Positions 52,955 to 64,000 of a DNA stretch of 64,000 nucleotides are shown here, in pieces (the stretch's first letter is position 1; each line of letters begins with the position of its first letter). Location: contig VWZL01005191.1 of NCBI GenBank assembly GCA_013396915.1, forward strand, positions 804,953-868,952, given 5' to 3'. Origin of the DNA: Stercorarius parasiticus (taxonomy: Eukaryota; Chordata; Aves; Charadriiformes; Stercorariidae). The position numbers were made by a program, and so were the translations under genes. The notes beneath the pieces are model-generated. The model saw only the letters and a program-made list of their open reading frames with translations. It was not told the origin of the DNA and did not search any database.

Positions 52955-53074
52955 TGTCGTCGTTTTGGACGAATTGGCCAAATGCTGGCGACAGATGCTC
53001 CCCCCCAACCTCTTGTACACAGAGAGGAGGAGGAGAGATAAAGAGACTTACGAGTTTAGAAGAAACTATATTAC

Positions 53075-53080
53075 TTTAAT
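53075..53080 (-). promoter_or_regulatory. Polyadenylation signal ATTAAA of the solo LTR
   Basis: TTTAAT on the plus strand is ATTAAA on the LTR sense strand, followed by GTAATATAG and the U5-like part. Confidence 0.55.
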
Positions 53081-53332
53081 GACATATTAATAATAAAATA
53101 AAAAGGAAAATAATAAAATAGATACAGTATATACAAAACCGTATTAAGCTCCAAGGATGACGTCACCGGCAGGCACTGGGGAAGTCCCAGACTGGACTCA
53201 GCGATGGGTGGGAACTGGATTCTGGAGCTGGAGTCAGGAACCCACGGATTGGGATCAAAGGTAGATGAATAGACATGGTCCTCCTCAGACGTCAGCCATT
53301 GGAGAAAGAGAGCTGACCCTTTGATCCCACAT

Positions 53333-53340
53333 CTTTTATA
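53333..53340 (-). promoter_or_regulatory. TATA box of the solo LTR
   Basis: CTTTTATA on the plus strand is TATAAAAG on the LTR sense strand, in the context CTCAGTATAAAAGATG. It lies about 350 bases into the LTR, as expected for a U3 promoter. Confidence 0.75.
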
Positions 53341-53687
53341 CTGAGCATGGGGCAGATGGGATGGAATACCCCTGCTGGTCAGTTTTGGGTCACCTGTCCT
53401 GTCCACTCCTCCCTGCAGGTGGGATCCCTTTGCGCTTTTCCGTTTCTGACCCTCCAACGGGGCAAATAACGAAATTAGCTGACCTTGGTTGTTATAGCAA
53501 TAAGTATAAGCAAGAGCCTCTGTGCATACCATTCCTTGGCACAAAGTGTAAACATTGTTCTTATCGCTCCGAGAACAAACTTTTTTCGACACAACATGCT
53601 GTTAGTTTCAGAGAGTTAGAAGAGGCCTAGCTAAGAAGTAATATTACTAAACAGAAAGTTGGTTCTGTTTTACCTCAAACCAGGACA

Positions 53688-53692
53688 GGCAG
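53688..53692. repeat. Target-site duplication GGCAG, right copy
   Basis: Matches 52950-52954 exactly and directly follows the LTR end. Confidence 0.9.
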
Positions 53693-56169
53693 GAAATACT
53701 TTGCAACATCCTATTTTTCCCATGATGTCCAGCACCGCTTGAAGTCTGAAATAGAGTATCTTTATTATTTCCATAGGACCTAAGACAGGTTATTACCTTC
53801 TAAGAAAATTTCAAAGAGAGAGGAAAGGAATTCTCTATTTCCTTTTTGATTTAAAACCTGAAAATAATTTGACTTAAACTGAGTTACTGAGGAGTACTCA
53901 CATGAAACCCTCACAGACCATCTTCTGTGTAATGTGTGTACAAGAGCTGCTTCTATTTTTTAAACCCCTTTAATTAATTACTTTTGGTTTTTTTTACTAG
54001 CAAAGCACTGTCTACAAGCTATTGGGAAAATTGTCATTTGCAACACGAAAAAATGCAACCGGTAAATGTATCAATTGCACAAATATATGTACTATGAGAT
54101 GAAAGTACTATGAGTGCAGAACTGTTATCACACTCCCCACAGCCTCATTCTCACTTGTTTCTCTGGTATACATGTGTGGTTGGCTGGCAAGTCACTTGAT
54201 TACAATGTGGGAAGTGTCTAAGTTCAAAGTTAGTCTTGCATCTCTGTTTTCCCTTTGGAGTTTTTTTTCTTCCCTATCAGTATTTTTCGTGTTCCTACTT
54301 TTTATTTTTTGAAAAAAAAACATTATAGCTCTTTATTTAAAAAAAACTTTTTCATTTCAAATTCTGCTGTACATTTTTCCCCTAGAGGATAAAAAGATGG
54401 CTAAAATAGCTTGAAAACAAAGCCAAATATTAAGATGAATTTTTTTTGTTGGCTTCTTAACTAAATAAAAAAACATCTACGGTTCACGCAATTCTACTTG
54501 AAAGTCTTTTGTGGTGTGTCAACATGCACATGAATAAGCACATAGCACATAATTCCGTGCAGTAAACATTTAACTTCCCATATGAAATGCCAAGGCATTT
54601 GGGTTAATGGTAGTTAGCTCATTGTTCCTGTGAACTCTTGAGGTCTTCTGAGATCTTGTGTCATGCTTTTTGTTTGCTCCACCTGGGTTCACGACTTACT
54701 TTCCAGTTATCTTGTCATTTACATCACTTTTTTCTGCATAGCTGCTCGTCAGTGAAACCACTTGTGCCCATGGAGAGACACATTTATTTTTTTCTTGAAA
54801 TGTGTCCCATTTTATGCTTCAGCACTTGAAATCTGACATGGTTTAAGCTTATTTTTACATAAATGTTTTAGGTTGCAGTGGTTTGTTATTTATTTTGTTG
54901 ACTTTTGTGTTCAACACACTAATAGCAAATCAGTCCTTTCTCATAACTTTCTTTTATTTCTAAGTTTATTCAGGGTTTTCTATTGAAATGGAGGAATTAG
55001 AGGATGCTAAACTTTTTTTACACTGCGTATTTTAAGTATGTATTCTTCAAAGTGAAACTTTCTACTACAGTAGCAAAGGCTGAATTTGTGAGATGTGTTT
55101 GGAAAAGTAGTCCATTTAATATAGGTAGTCTCAGCCTGATGCCTCAGCTGAGTTAACTGCAGCTGGAAGGCAGGAATAGTTGGGCTATCGTTGAAGAAGG
55201 TACAGGACAAAATAGCTTGGGAAATGCAGCATTATGTTATTGTGAGTCTCACTGTACTGAGACCCAGGGAGATGTGTATTCTATCTATCTGGAAAGTTAA
55301 ACAAGTAAGATGAAAATGCATCAGTGCTCTACAGAAAAATTAAAAAAAAAATTAAAAAAATCAACTCTTCGCAGAGTCCAAATACAGGAAGTAAATGAAA
55401 AATTTAAACTGGCTACATTTATTTACAGTATTTTAGCTTTTACAGTCTCAACTACTTTTAGTATCACAAAACTCCAATTCTTTTAAAGGGTTGTTGCTGC
55501 TGTTCCTTTATTTTTGAGCTTTTCATAGAATTTATTATTGATAATTACTTTTAGATAGGAAATGCAGCTCCCTTGTAACCACCAAAACAACCACATGAAA
55601 TTAAGCAACAAATAGGAATAAACCTTTGATTAAAAGTTTAACAAAAAATATTTCCCTTAAATATCTTTATTGTTTACTTTTAACATTCTCTGCCTTTCTA
55701 ACTTGATTTTAATGTGCTTTCCAGATTTGGTGTCAGCAATGTTGCTATGGTAGAACTTGTGCAGACAGCTAGGACAGAACCCTAACTGGCCCTTTTCGTG
55801 CTTAATAACAGATACTTAGTCTTGATCCATCTTCTACCGCATCTTCTACCAGTAGAGTGCATGATATCGGCAAGTAGTTGGGCCAGGCTGCTAGTTAGCT
55901 GTCATAGCAACCATACAACTACCGATTTATTGTTACTTTTTACTCTTTTTTCTCAGATACAGCTTAAGCTGGATCATCCTAATACATCCTAGGTTGGATG
56001 TGTTAGCTAAAGCACTTTGCAGCAGTCACAGAAGTCTTTTGGCTTCGAAGGGACCTACAGGTATGTCAGGCAGTTGGTGCTTTTGCATTGCAGCAGGTTT
56101 GAATGTTTAATTCGTATAGTTACTTAGATGTCTTATAGAGTGTCTGAGAAGACTTAACTATTTATACTT
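53693..56169. other. Unique AT-rich sequence, no gene seen
   Basis: No exon or transposon recognised; frames are 63-67 codons at most and lack motifs. Confidence 0.55.
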
Positions 56170-56335
56170 ACAGCATCTCTGAGAGCGAGGGAATTGCTTT
56201 TGTCACAGTTTTACAGCTAAGGAGATGAAATGCAGTGTTAACTGGCTTGCCCAAGGTCACGTAAGAAATCTGCAGTGCAGAAAAAAACTGGCTAGAGCCC
56301 TAACTGTTGTGTGATCCTCCCTCTACCAGATATAA
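56170..56335 (+). mobile_element. MIR-like core-SINE relic
   Basis: TTTTACAGCTAAGGAGATGA is followed by AACTGGCTTGCCCAAGGTCA, the hallmark central-to-3' part of MIR-type SINEs. About 35 bases further, GAGCCCTAACTGTTG and CCTCCCTCTACCA fit the MIR 3' portion. The preceding ACAGCATCTCTGAGAGCGAG also aligns with the MIR core. It is strongly diverged, as expected for an ancient amniote SINE; the tRNA-derived head was not seen. Confidence 0.68.
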
Positions 56336-56389
56336 AGCAAGAATAAGCTAAAACCTGACTCTCAGAGGGAGTTTTTCAGGCTCCTTTGG

Positions 56390-56990
56390 CAGCATGTAGT
56401 ATTTCTAACTGTTCTATTAGTTAAAGTTTTTCCTTTACACTTAACCTAGATGTTCTCTGCTGCAGCATAAGCCCATTAGTTCTTGTTCTGTCCTCATTGA
56501 CTAATGAGAATAATTTGTCCCTATCCTCTTTATAGCAACTCTATGTATTTGCAGACAGATCACGCCTCCCTTCAGTCTTCTTTTCTTTAGTCTGAACATG
56601 CCCAGGTCGGTTAACCTTTTCCCATAGATCTTATTTTCCAAACCTTTTATGATTTTTGTTGCTCTCCTCGGAACTCTTTCCAATTTGTCTGCCTTTTTGA
56701 AAACTTTGTGTCCAAAACTGAACACAGTAACCCAACAGAGGCCTAAACAGTGTCAAGGAAACCAAAATAATTACCTTGCTTGTTTTACATGTGATATGTC
56801 TATTAACACTATTCAATATAATATTCATCTTTGTGACAGCGTGCTGTTGTGAAATTGTATTTAGTTTTTCATATACAACAAAAACAATTTTTTTGTAGCA
56901 TTGTTCTTGCAGACATGCTATCATTTTCTGTACCCATTGAGCCTGTAAATTTACTTCCCTTATTCTTCTCATTGCCGTTATGGTTTACTG
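56390..56990 (-). mobile_element. Old, divergent CR1 (L3-like) LINE fragment
   Basis: The minus strand reads EKLNTISQQHAVTKMNIILN, then VNRHITCKTSKVIILVSLTL and GYCVQFW (56895-56680), then a shifted frame DKLERVPRRATKIIKGLENK and MFRLKKRRLKGGVI (56690-56540). This is the end of CR1 ORF2. Sequence on to about 56390 resembles the 3' part of old amniote CR1 copies. Divergence is far higher than in the other CR1 copies here, so it is an older insertion. No 3' ATTCTATG tail is preserved. Confidence 0.88.
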
Positions 56991-59015
56991 TCTCTCCCTT
57001 ATCTGAACTGGAAGAAACCTTGTCACCTACAGGTGGGTAGGGTCCATTGAGATTCTAACGGACTGAAAGGCATATGAGTGAGGATGGAGAGGAGAAGTTT
57101 GGTGGAATTTGTCAAACTGCTACTGCTCACCAGCTTATTATTGAGTTGTGATCCCTGCTTTCAAATACATTGCCATGTTCTCCTTTCAAAAGTCCCTGCT
57201 AAAGAGCTAACAATTCCTTGACTTTTTTTAACAAAACCAATGACTCTGAGAAGCTTTAGTAAGTATGAATAATGCCAAAGAAAACATCAAAACACTGCTG
57301 TTTTAGATTGGGGGATTTTTGTTGGGAAGCTATTGCGGGTCACTGGTGAGTACATTTGATTATGCCATCCTACAGTAGCCTCTGCGAACTTGTCTTTATC
57401 AAATTACATTTTACTTATTTCAGGAAAAATAATTTTTTAAACACCTCACAGTCATGTTGCATTGTAAATGTGGCATTCAATATCCACATATTCCAGAAGA
57501 CATACTCTTTGCCCATTTTAAATTGCTATGTTGGTTCAATTTGTATCATGTGTCATGTATCTTTGTGCTATTAACCTTTGGTTAGTCATTACACAGCTGC
57601 CAGTCCTCAGTTTTCTAAACATTTGTGTACTTGTATGGTGTGCCAGTCCATATCACTCTAGCCTTGAAAGTTGCTGCATGATTTAATAGTTCCCCCTGGT
57701 GACAGCTGGTATACAGTGATTTGCATTTTTCAGCATGTAGCCAGGTTTTATTATTTAGGTATGCTGCTTTATTTACTGAAAATATGGAACATATAATATT
57801 TCAGTTATTAACCTAAATGTGAAAGGGCAGTATGCCCAATACAAATCTTCAGTCCTGTGGTCAGCTATTATAAAAAAAAAAATCCTTGCTACATAACAGA
57901 AAACTAAGCTCCAGGAGTGCTGCTGAGTAGATGTAAACTGAATCTGTTTGAGTGACATATTTGCTTCCATTGTTGATGAAAGGCCACAGTCTCAGGCAGT
58001 TTCTAATCACACTGCACTTCAACACGATGCACCGTAAGTCAGCGTAAAGGGAGAAAGCAGTTTGTTAAGAACTATAAATCAAAACAATCCGTATCGCACT
58101 TCAGTTGAATTAGCATTCTTTTGTTCGAGGCTGCTACCTGACGTGTGTCTAGCTGGGCATTCATCAAAAGAAGGTATGTAACTTTGTTAATTATATTCTG
58201 GTAATTGCATACTCACCTTTAACATCTGAGAGGAAATAGAGAAGTAATGTTTCCTTTGTCTTGAGTTAAAGTTTGCATTGTCATCATCTTACACTGTCTC
58301 CAGTAATTACCTTGTGTTTTAGTATTTCACAAAGTGTGCAGGCAGTGTGGTTTATTTGTAGAGTTGGATCCGGTGTTAAGGAAGAGCAGCTAGAGCATTT
58401 GCAGAGATTGAGATGGTGGGGACCACACAGGGCTGATTCAGATAGCATTTTAAGTAATTTATGATGTTAAGAAAGGAAGACTCATAACAGGCCATTGGCT
58501 CAGGGCCCCTCACTGGCATCGCACCAGCTTTGGTCTCGGTCCAGTTTATTCCTTTTTGTCCTTATCATTGGCTTTACTAAAGAACATGGTAACCTTCAGT
58601 TGCCTGGACTGATCAAGGCTGGGGAAAGCAGTGCGTCACTGTTTAAACCAGAGCCGGCAACAAGCGTATACTGTCAGAGTCTCTGCATGCTGCAATGCAT
58701 CCAGTCCAGGGTTTAAAGGGAGGAATCATGAGGCAAGAGTCTGTGCCTGTTTCTTCTGTGTATAATTTACCGTGCAACTTAAACTCTGGACCTGTTTAAT
58801 GGTCCTAACAGCAGAGTTTCTAGGCCAACAACTAAATCAGCTGCAGCACTCTGCATTTGCAGACAGACCTTATGATTTACAAAATGTAGCAAGCTGCCCC
58901 CTCACGATGTTTTTTAAAAGACACAGCTTTTATAAGAGTTGCCAAGAAGGTTGTCAAAGGTATAAATACCCATTGGTATAATGAAGCTTTAGGTTGTGGG
59001 GTTTGGGTTTTTTTG

Positions 59016-59032
59016 TTTTTTTTTTTTTTTTT
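59016..59032. repeat. Poly-T run (17 T)
   Basis: Seventeen thymines within a longer T/G-rich stretch from about 59000. No adjoining element recognised. Confidence 0.85.
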
Positions 59033-60909
59033 GTGAAAAATCATATAAGCAGTCTCCAAGTATTGCTAATTCATTAGCAATGAATAAATTCTAGAGAGCT
59101 CCACTGGCTGTCCATGGTAATACATTAGTGACTTTCCCAACATCGCTCTATGGCAGTGATATTTCTTGGGTAGCAGTGTGGTGAGCCGCTGGCAGCTGGA
59201 GGCAGGCAGAGGGAGGGAGGACTTACACTATCTCATTTGTAGCCTACTTCTTAAATGAGGGTTGCATGAAGCCAGAGTTCCCTATTTCACCCAGATGTGC
59301 CTTTTCAATGCTAAATTCACACCACAATTTTAAGCAAACAATCTTTTTCTAGTATATAGTTTTCTATTAGAAGTATCATAACAAATTGTACGCCCTTTAG
59401 TTAAAAAGACTAATCTCAATATCAAACACCCAAGGTGACTTTTAAAGTCAACAGATTTTGTTTACATACACTAGTTAACCATACTTATCTATTGAATATT
59501 GCTGTTTGGAAGAAGGAAAAAATTTAAATTTGAATTTCTCACTGAAATTTGGAATTTGTGAAGATAATAACAGAAAATTCTTTAAGAACTGCAATATTTT
59601 ATGCAGGTGTGAAAATCTTTAAATAGTTTATCCCCTTAATATGCCATCAATTTTCATCAGGTGTAAACTTAACCTGCCATATTTACAGACTCAGTGCCCA
59701 GCTTCAGCTCTCATTCTGCCTCCATTTATGTTTCTTCCTCTCTGTTCTTGTCTAACATTTAGGGTACAGTTTCCCAAAATGTACTAGTCAGTACCTACAG
59801 CCAGGAAAGGACTCTCTGCTAACAGTAGAATTTCTTAGTGTAATGCTTACTAAACCACATATGAAATCTTTTCTGCAAGTCAGGTGGAGTAAAAATACTT
59901 CGATGCAATTCTTCTATGCTGTTTGGTTGTAAGGCAACTAAATTATCGAAGGGGACTTTGGGCTAATAAAGCAATAGTCTCCTTCTTGTATTAAAACAGT
60001 CTGAAAAGTAATTCCTTCCCAATAAAAATGTGAATATTGGCAGAATAAGGATGCTCTTTATTATCCAAAATTTAAATTTAAAACATAAAATAAATATCTT
60101 ATTTTTCAGTGGAAATTATTTGTATTTATTCTTTTTCAGTGGAAATTTTTTTATATTTTGACAAAACCTACATGCTCCCTAGTCCTACTTTCCTGAATTC
60201 ACTACTTTTTTTATGTTTGTGTTGCTCAGTGTAGTTATTACACCAGCCTGTGTTGCCTGTGTATCACCGGAGAAATGTGAAAAAAGTCATGTGTCTCTGA
60301 TTTTCTCTAAAAATATAGAGAAATCTGCTTGCGCTCTTGGACCTAAGAAACTATAGAAAAATGCCATTTGCTTTTCCAACAACTCCGAGACATGAAACTT
60401 CTCATGGAGGTAACCCAGAGGCACTTGTCTTCCGTTGCAGAGTACTGTTCCTGTTGAGGCTCCTTGTATTTTGGTGTCTGTCATTGTTTAAAACTTAACC
60501 ACTCTTCCTCTTTAAGATAGTTTTCCTACTGTAAAAATAGCTAATCATTCCAAATCTTTAAATCAGTGTGTCTTCTGTGTCCTGTTTCCTGTCTTCCATT
60601 GTTCCATCCCTTCTCTTCCCCACACCCACCTCCTCCAGCTTTCCCCATTACATGAATCACTTTCATGTAAATTGTTCTTACTGTTTTTCGCTCAGTCTAG
60701 CCCTGAGGGAATATTACTCCTATTAGAAATGTACACATTTTACAGAGCTGTTTGGCTTAAATGTGGTGATAAATACCAGAAAATAGATGTGTTTTTACCT
60801 GCCTGCAGTATTTTCTTTCCATTGTAGGGAATTTTCATGGATGTATGGCAAAACAAATTGCAATCATCACTGGCATTTTTTCCACTCTAGTTATGTATTT
60901 CAAATGACA

Positions 60910-60940
60910 ATTATTATTGTCGTTGTTGTTGTTATTGTTC
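60910..60940. repeat. (ATT/GTT)n trinucleotide repeat
   Basis: ATTATTATTGTCG followed by TTGTTGTTGTTATTGTT; short, interrupted. Confidence 0.8.
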
Positions 60941-63365
60941 TAGAATTATTAGGAGAAACAACTTTTAATATTTTTCTATGCAATTTGAGTAACAAAGCAA
61001 AAGTATTTTGTTTCTATTGCAGAACAACTCCCTTTTTTGTTTTACTGTTGTACTGTTTAGCATTATAAATATAAAAGATCTGTGTGGGACAGCTTTTAAG
61101 GTCAAGCAGAAAGGAAGATTTTCTTTTCCAAACATCTGTCAACAAACACATGGAAGAAAAGACAGCACTAGCATAATTTAATGTGCTTTCACTGGGTGAA
61201 AAATGTTCTTTGGACACTATGTCATGACATGTACTTTAAGTAAAGCTTTTCTCAGGTGCTTTATCTTACACTGTACGGCTTTGCTTCTCTTACACTAATA
61301 TTTTTCAGTTTCCTTATTGTTCGAGGCTACAAATATGTCAGAAAAGGCTCATAAGCGTTATTTATTCTTCTGGCATTCAGGGCTCATTGTGATAAGAACG
61401 AGCAGTTGCCACTCTGCAGATGGCAGGAGAACCAGTTCCAGGTTTCAGTGAACCTAGAGGTCGTCGATGACTGTGCTGGACCACAACTAGCCAGTGATTA
61501 AGCAGCAGGTTTGACAGCCATGGCTGTGGCGAGACCTGTGGGTTTTACATGTGTCCTTTTCCAGCAGGGGCTGCTGCAGAGCAGTAGTAACAGCATATCC
61601 CCAAGGGACTTGAAAATTATTTTCAATTCCCTCCTCCCTGCCACCCCCATTTGCATTTAATGTAAACATATCGTGGAGCTGTTGGTTCTGTTGAGTCAGA
61701 AAAAGGAGAAAGTCACTGAGGAATATTAAATCCAGACTGAGACAATACAAAAGCTCTTGGATCCTTCAGTAAAGTATGCCTCAGCTGCACTGGAATTATC
61801 TCCTTGACTAGGAAAGAAATGCAAATATAAGATGTAAAACCATGAAATCCTATTCATTGCAAAACAACATATATGAAAGGAAGCAAAGCGCTCCAAAGAT
61901 AGCGAGCTTTAAGCTTAGTATGAAAATTTCCACAGTAGCCATAACCTGTGTAATGTACAGGGTTCAAAGCCCCAGCCACATCACCTGGCCAACATATGAG
62001 GAACCCAGGGATCCAGTTGAAACCAAATGTATTCTGAAGCTGAAATGCTGTTAGATAACGTAAGAGTCTTTAAAGGCACAAAGTTTATAAGAAGAGACAT
62101 CTTTTCAGGCCAGATTATAGGGTCAAAAAAAAGTAGGTACACTTCCAGGCACAAAGTCCACTCTACTGGTTACACATATGCTTTTTCCAACTTTACTGCA
62201 AGATGTAAGAAATATGCCTTCTCCCAGTTAGCCTTGATTAAGAATTCCCTCTTCTCAGATAAAGATTTTACGGGTAGATTACAATATGTGAGTTATCCTC
62301 TGTAAATTGCCTTTGTAAAATTAAACACCTCTGGAGAGGAATTCACCTCATCCTAAAGGAGATATTTAGGGTAGGCCAGGTGGATTACCTCTGGAGGCCT
62401 TTTCTCACCCTTAACTGTAAAAAAAGCTGGCTGAGACTTAAATGTTTACATTCTGTATGTTATGATGATATGGATCCTGATCTTTGTGTCTCTTACATGC
62501 TTAAGCCACCACAGCTGCAACATTGCTACCTAGTATTTTCTTATAAATAGCGCACCTTAAAGGATTTTATGAGATCTCAAAAAACTGTTTCTGCTGTCTG
62601 CTTATACTGCAGGTTTCACATATAGCAGTTTGGTTACATTGCCAATGTTTTGCTTATTGAAAAGAATTATGTGATTATATTGCTCCGTATTGCTACTTGT
62701 CTTCTGAAAGAAAATAATGGATTGTGGTGCCAAAGGAACCTACCTACTGATACAGAAAATTGTGAGATATCACCACCATACAAATGGTAGTACAAGCACA
62801 AACTCAAATTAATAAATAAAAAATAACTTATGAGGTAAAGAAGGCTTGTATTTTTCTGTTGAGACATGATGGTATACTAGCTCTCTGTAAGAAATAGGAC
62901 TTTCCTTGAATTGACCATAACAAATACATTTATCCTTGAAGAAAAAAATAAAGAAAAAAGTGAGAAAACTTTATGTTTTCAGAGCTGAATAAGAACCTTG
63001 TGTAGATAAACTTGTAATAGAAACACATATGGTATACACAGCTATTGGGGCACAAGGATTTGGCTTAGATATAATGATAAATATAAGGAAGTAAATTGAA
63101 GAATTTGTTGCATTTGTCTTTATATAACTACTTTCCTGTGCATTAGGCTTAGGACACAGAGATTCATCTGTCAACTAATTTCACTAACTTTAATTCTTTC
63201 ACCAACATGTTAAAAAAATATTGTTAGTCATTTCTAACGAATATGAGATAACTTTTCCAGTTAAGACTGAGCCAAATACAGTTTTCATACTACTAATGAT
63301 ATTTCCCAGCTATATTTCTTACATTGTTCGCATCTATTATTTGTTGATGAATTATGGAAAAGGGG

Positions 63366-64000
63366 AAAAAGGAAGACCCGGGGAACTAGAGCTGGTCAGT
63401 CTCACCTCTGTGCCCAGCAAGGTCATGAAGCAGATCCCACTAGAAACTCTACTAAGGCACATGGAAAATAAGGAGGTCATTGGTGACAGCCAACCTGGCT
63501 TCACTAAGAGCGAATCATGCCTAACAAATTTGGCGGCCTTCTGCGATGGGGTTCCAGCACTGGTGGGAAGAGCAAGTGACATCATCTACCCGGACTTGTA
63601 TTTAACACTGTCCCACTCAATATCCTGGGCTCTTAATTGGAGAGACATGGATATGATGGATGGACCACTTGGCGGATGAGGAACTGGCTGGATGGCCGCC
63701 CTTAAAGAGCTGTGGTCAACGGCTCAATGTCCAAGTGGCAACCAGTGATGACAGCGGGATCAAGTGTACCCTCAGAAAGTTTGCCGACGACACTACGCTG
63801 AGTGTTGCAGTCAATGTGCCAGAGTGACAGGATGTCATCCAGAGGGACCTGGATGAGCTAGAGAGGTGGGCCCAAGCAAACCTTATGAAGTTCAACAAGG
63901 TCAAATGCAAGGTCCTACACTTGGGTCAGGACAATCCTCATTATCAATACAGGCTGGGGGATGATGTGACAGAGAGCAGCCCTGCAGAAAAGGACTTGGG
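63366..64000 (+). mobile_element. CR1 LINE, ORF2 reverse transcriptase fragment running off the window
   Basis: The plus strand reads LVSLTSVPSKVMKQIPLETL, then VIGDSQPGFTKSESCLTNLA, reverse transcriptase finger and palm blocks of CR1 ORF2. It continues through MSKWQP and then, in another phase, DDSGIKCTLRKFADDTTL (catalytic F-A-D-D box, about 63776-63790). After a stop it goes on with [18 protein letters not shown] and [11 protein letters not shown] at the right edge. Between WQP and DDSGIK about 21 codons are missing compared with the copy at 25 kb. It is 5'-truncated near 63366 and inactive; its 3' end lies beyond 64000. Confidence 0.93.

Larger units (their letters stand above)
52955..53687 (-). 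mobile_element. Solo LTR of an avian endogenous retrovirus (733 bp, exact 5-bp TSD)
   Basis: Minus-strand reading begins TGTCCTGGTTTGAGG and ends CAAAACGACGACA, the TG...CA ends of an LTR, and is bounded on both sides by GGCAG. It carries a TATA box (TATAAAAG) and, about 255 bases further, an ATTAAA polyadenylation signal, in the right order for U3-R-U5. The ends resemble those of the LTR at 38069-38597, so the two belong to related families. No gag, pol or env adjoins it. A 173-codon frame inside it (53592-53071) runs in the LTR sense direction and shows no retroviral protein motif. A 5-bp duplication fits an ERVL-like element better than 4-bp or 6-bp classes; the class is inferred. Confidence 0.93.
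56991..63365. other. Long unique AT-rich block, no gene seen
   Basis: No exon or transposon recognised. About 62372-62400 (GGTGGATTACCTCTGGAGGC) resembles a LINE 3' end but is too short to call. Overlapping frames at 61842-62305 (70 and 92 codons) have no motif. Confidence 0.5.

Noticed and set aside
53361..53630. 89-codon plus frame
   Set aside because: It is antisense to the solo LTR and has no motif.
62372..62400. GGTGGATTACCTCTGGAGGC, like an L2/CR1 3' end
   Set aside because: Too short and without any supporting element body.
1..64000. CRISPR arrays, tRNA or rRNA genes, bacterial-type operons
   Set aside because: No regularly spaced direct repeats, cloverleaf sequences or compact gene order; the content is vertebrate.

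Overview
The window looks like nuclear DNA from a bird: AT-rich, mostly unique sequence, with CR1 LINEs as the dominant repeat and solo LTRs that begin TGTCCTGG. CR1 copies ending in ATTCTATGATTCTATGA, this LTR type and a low repeat density together point to Aves; I cannot name the species. No host protein-coding exon, rRNA, tRNA or CRISPR array could be supported. The DNA is most likely intergenic or within a very large intron.

Layout. 1-14.7 kb is unique sequence with one CR1 3' end (2275-2878, minus) and a short palindromic fossil near 3.7 kb. 14.69-15.06 kb holds a decayed piece of a Penelope-like element with a recognisable GIY-YIG nuclease domain. 15.1-24.4 kb is unique. 24.37-27.55 kb is the largest mobile element, a CR1 on the minus strand covering endonuclease, reverse transcriptase, C-terminus and 3' tail; it is damaged by a 22-N gap and by a 354-bp direct duplication around a single N. 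27.5-34.3 kb is unique.

34.3-45.7 kb is a fossil bed. It holds an integrase-like open frame (34.4-34.7), a Ty3/Gypsy pol remnant (about 35.4-37.0), a CR1 fragment cut off at a single N (37.8-37.9), a solo ERV LTR (38.07-38.60) and a second Gypsy pol remnant (43.4-45.7). Both Gypsy pieces, the integrase-like frame and the LTR lie on the minus strand. 45.7-52.6 kb is unique.

52.65-53.69 kb holds a CR1 fragment ending at a single N, followed by a 733-bp solo LTR with a perfect 5-bp target duplication (GGCAG). 56.17-56.99 kb holds a MIR-like SINE fossil beside an old, divergent CR1. 63.37 kb to the right edge is a further CR1 (plus strand) that runs out of the window.

Nothing here forms a working gene set. 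The value of the window lies in the old retroelement relics, which are readable only by protein motif order, and in four assembly gaps, all inside or at the end of CR1 copies.
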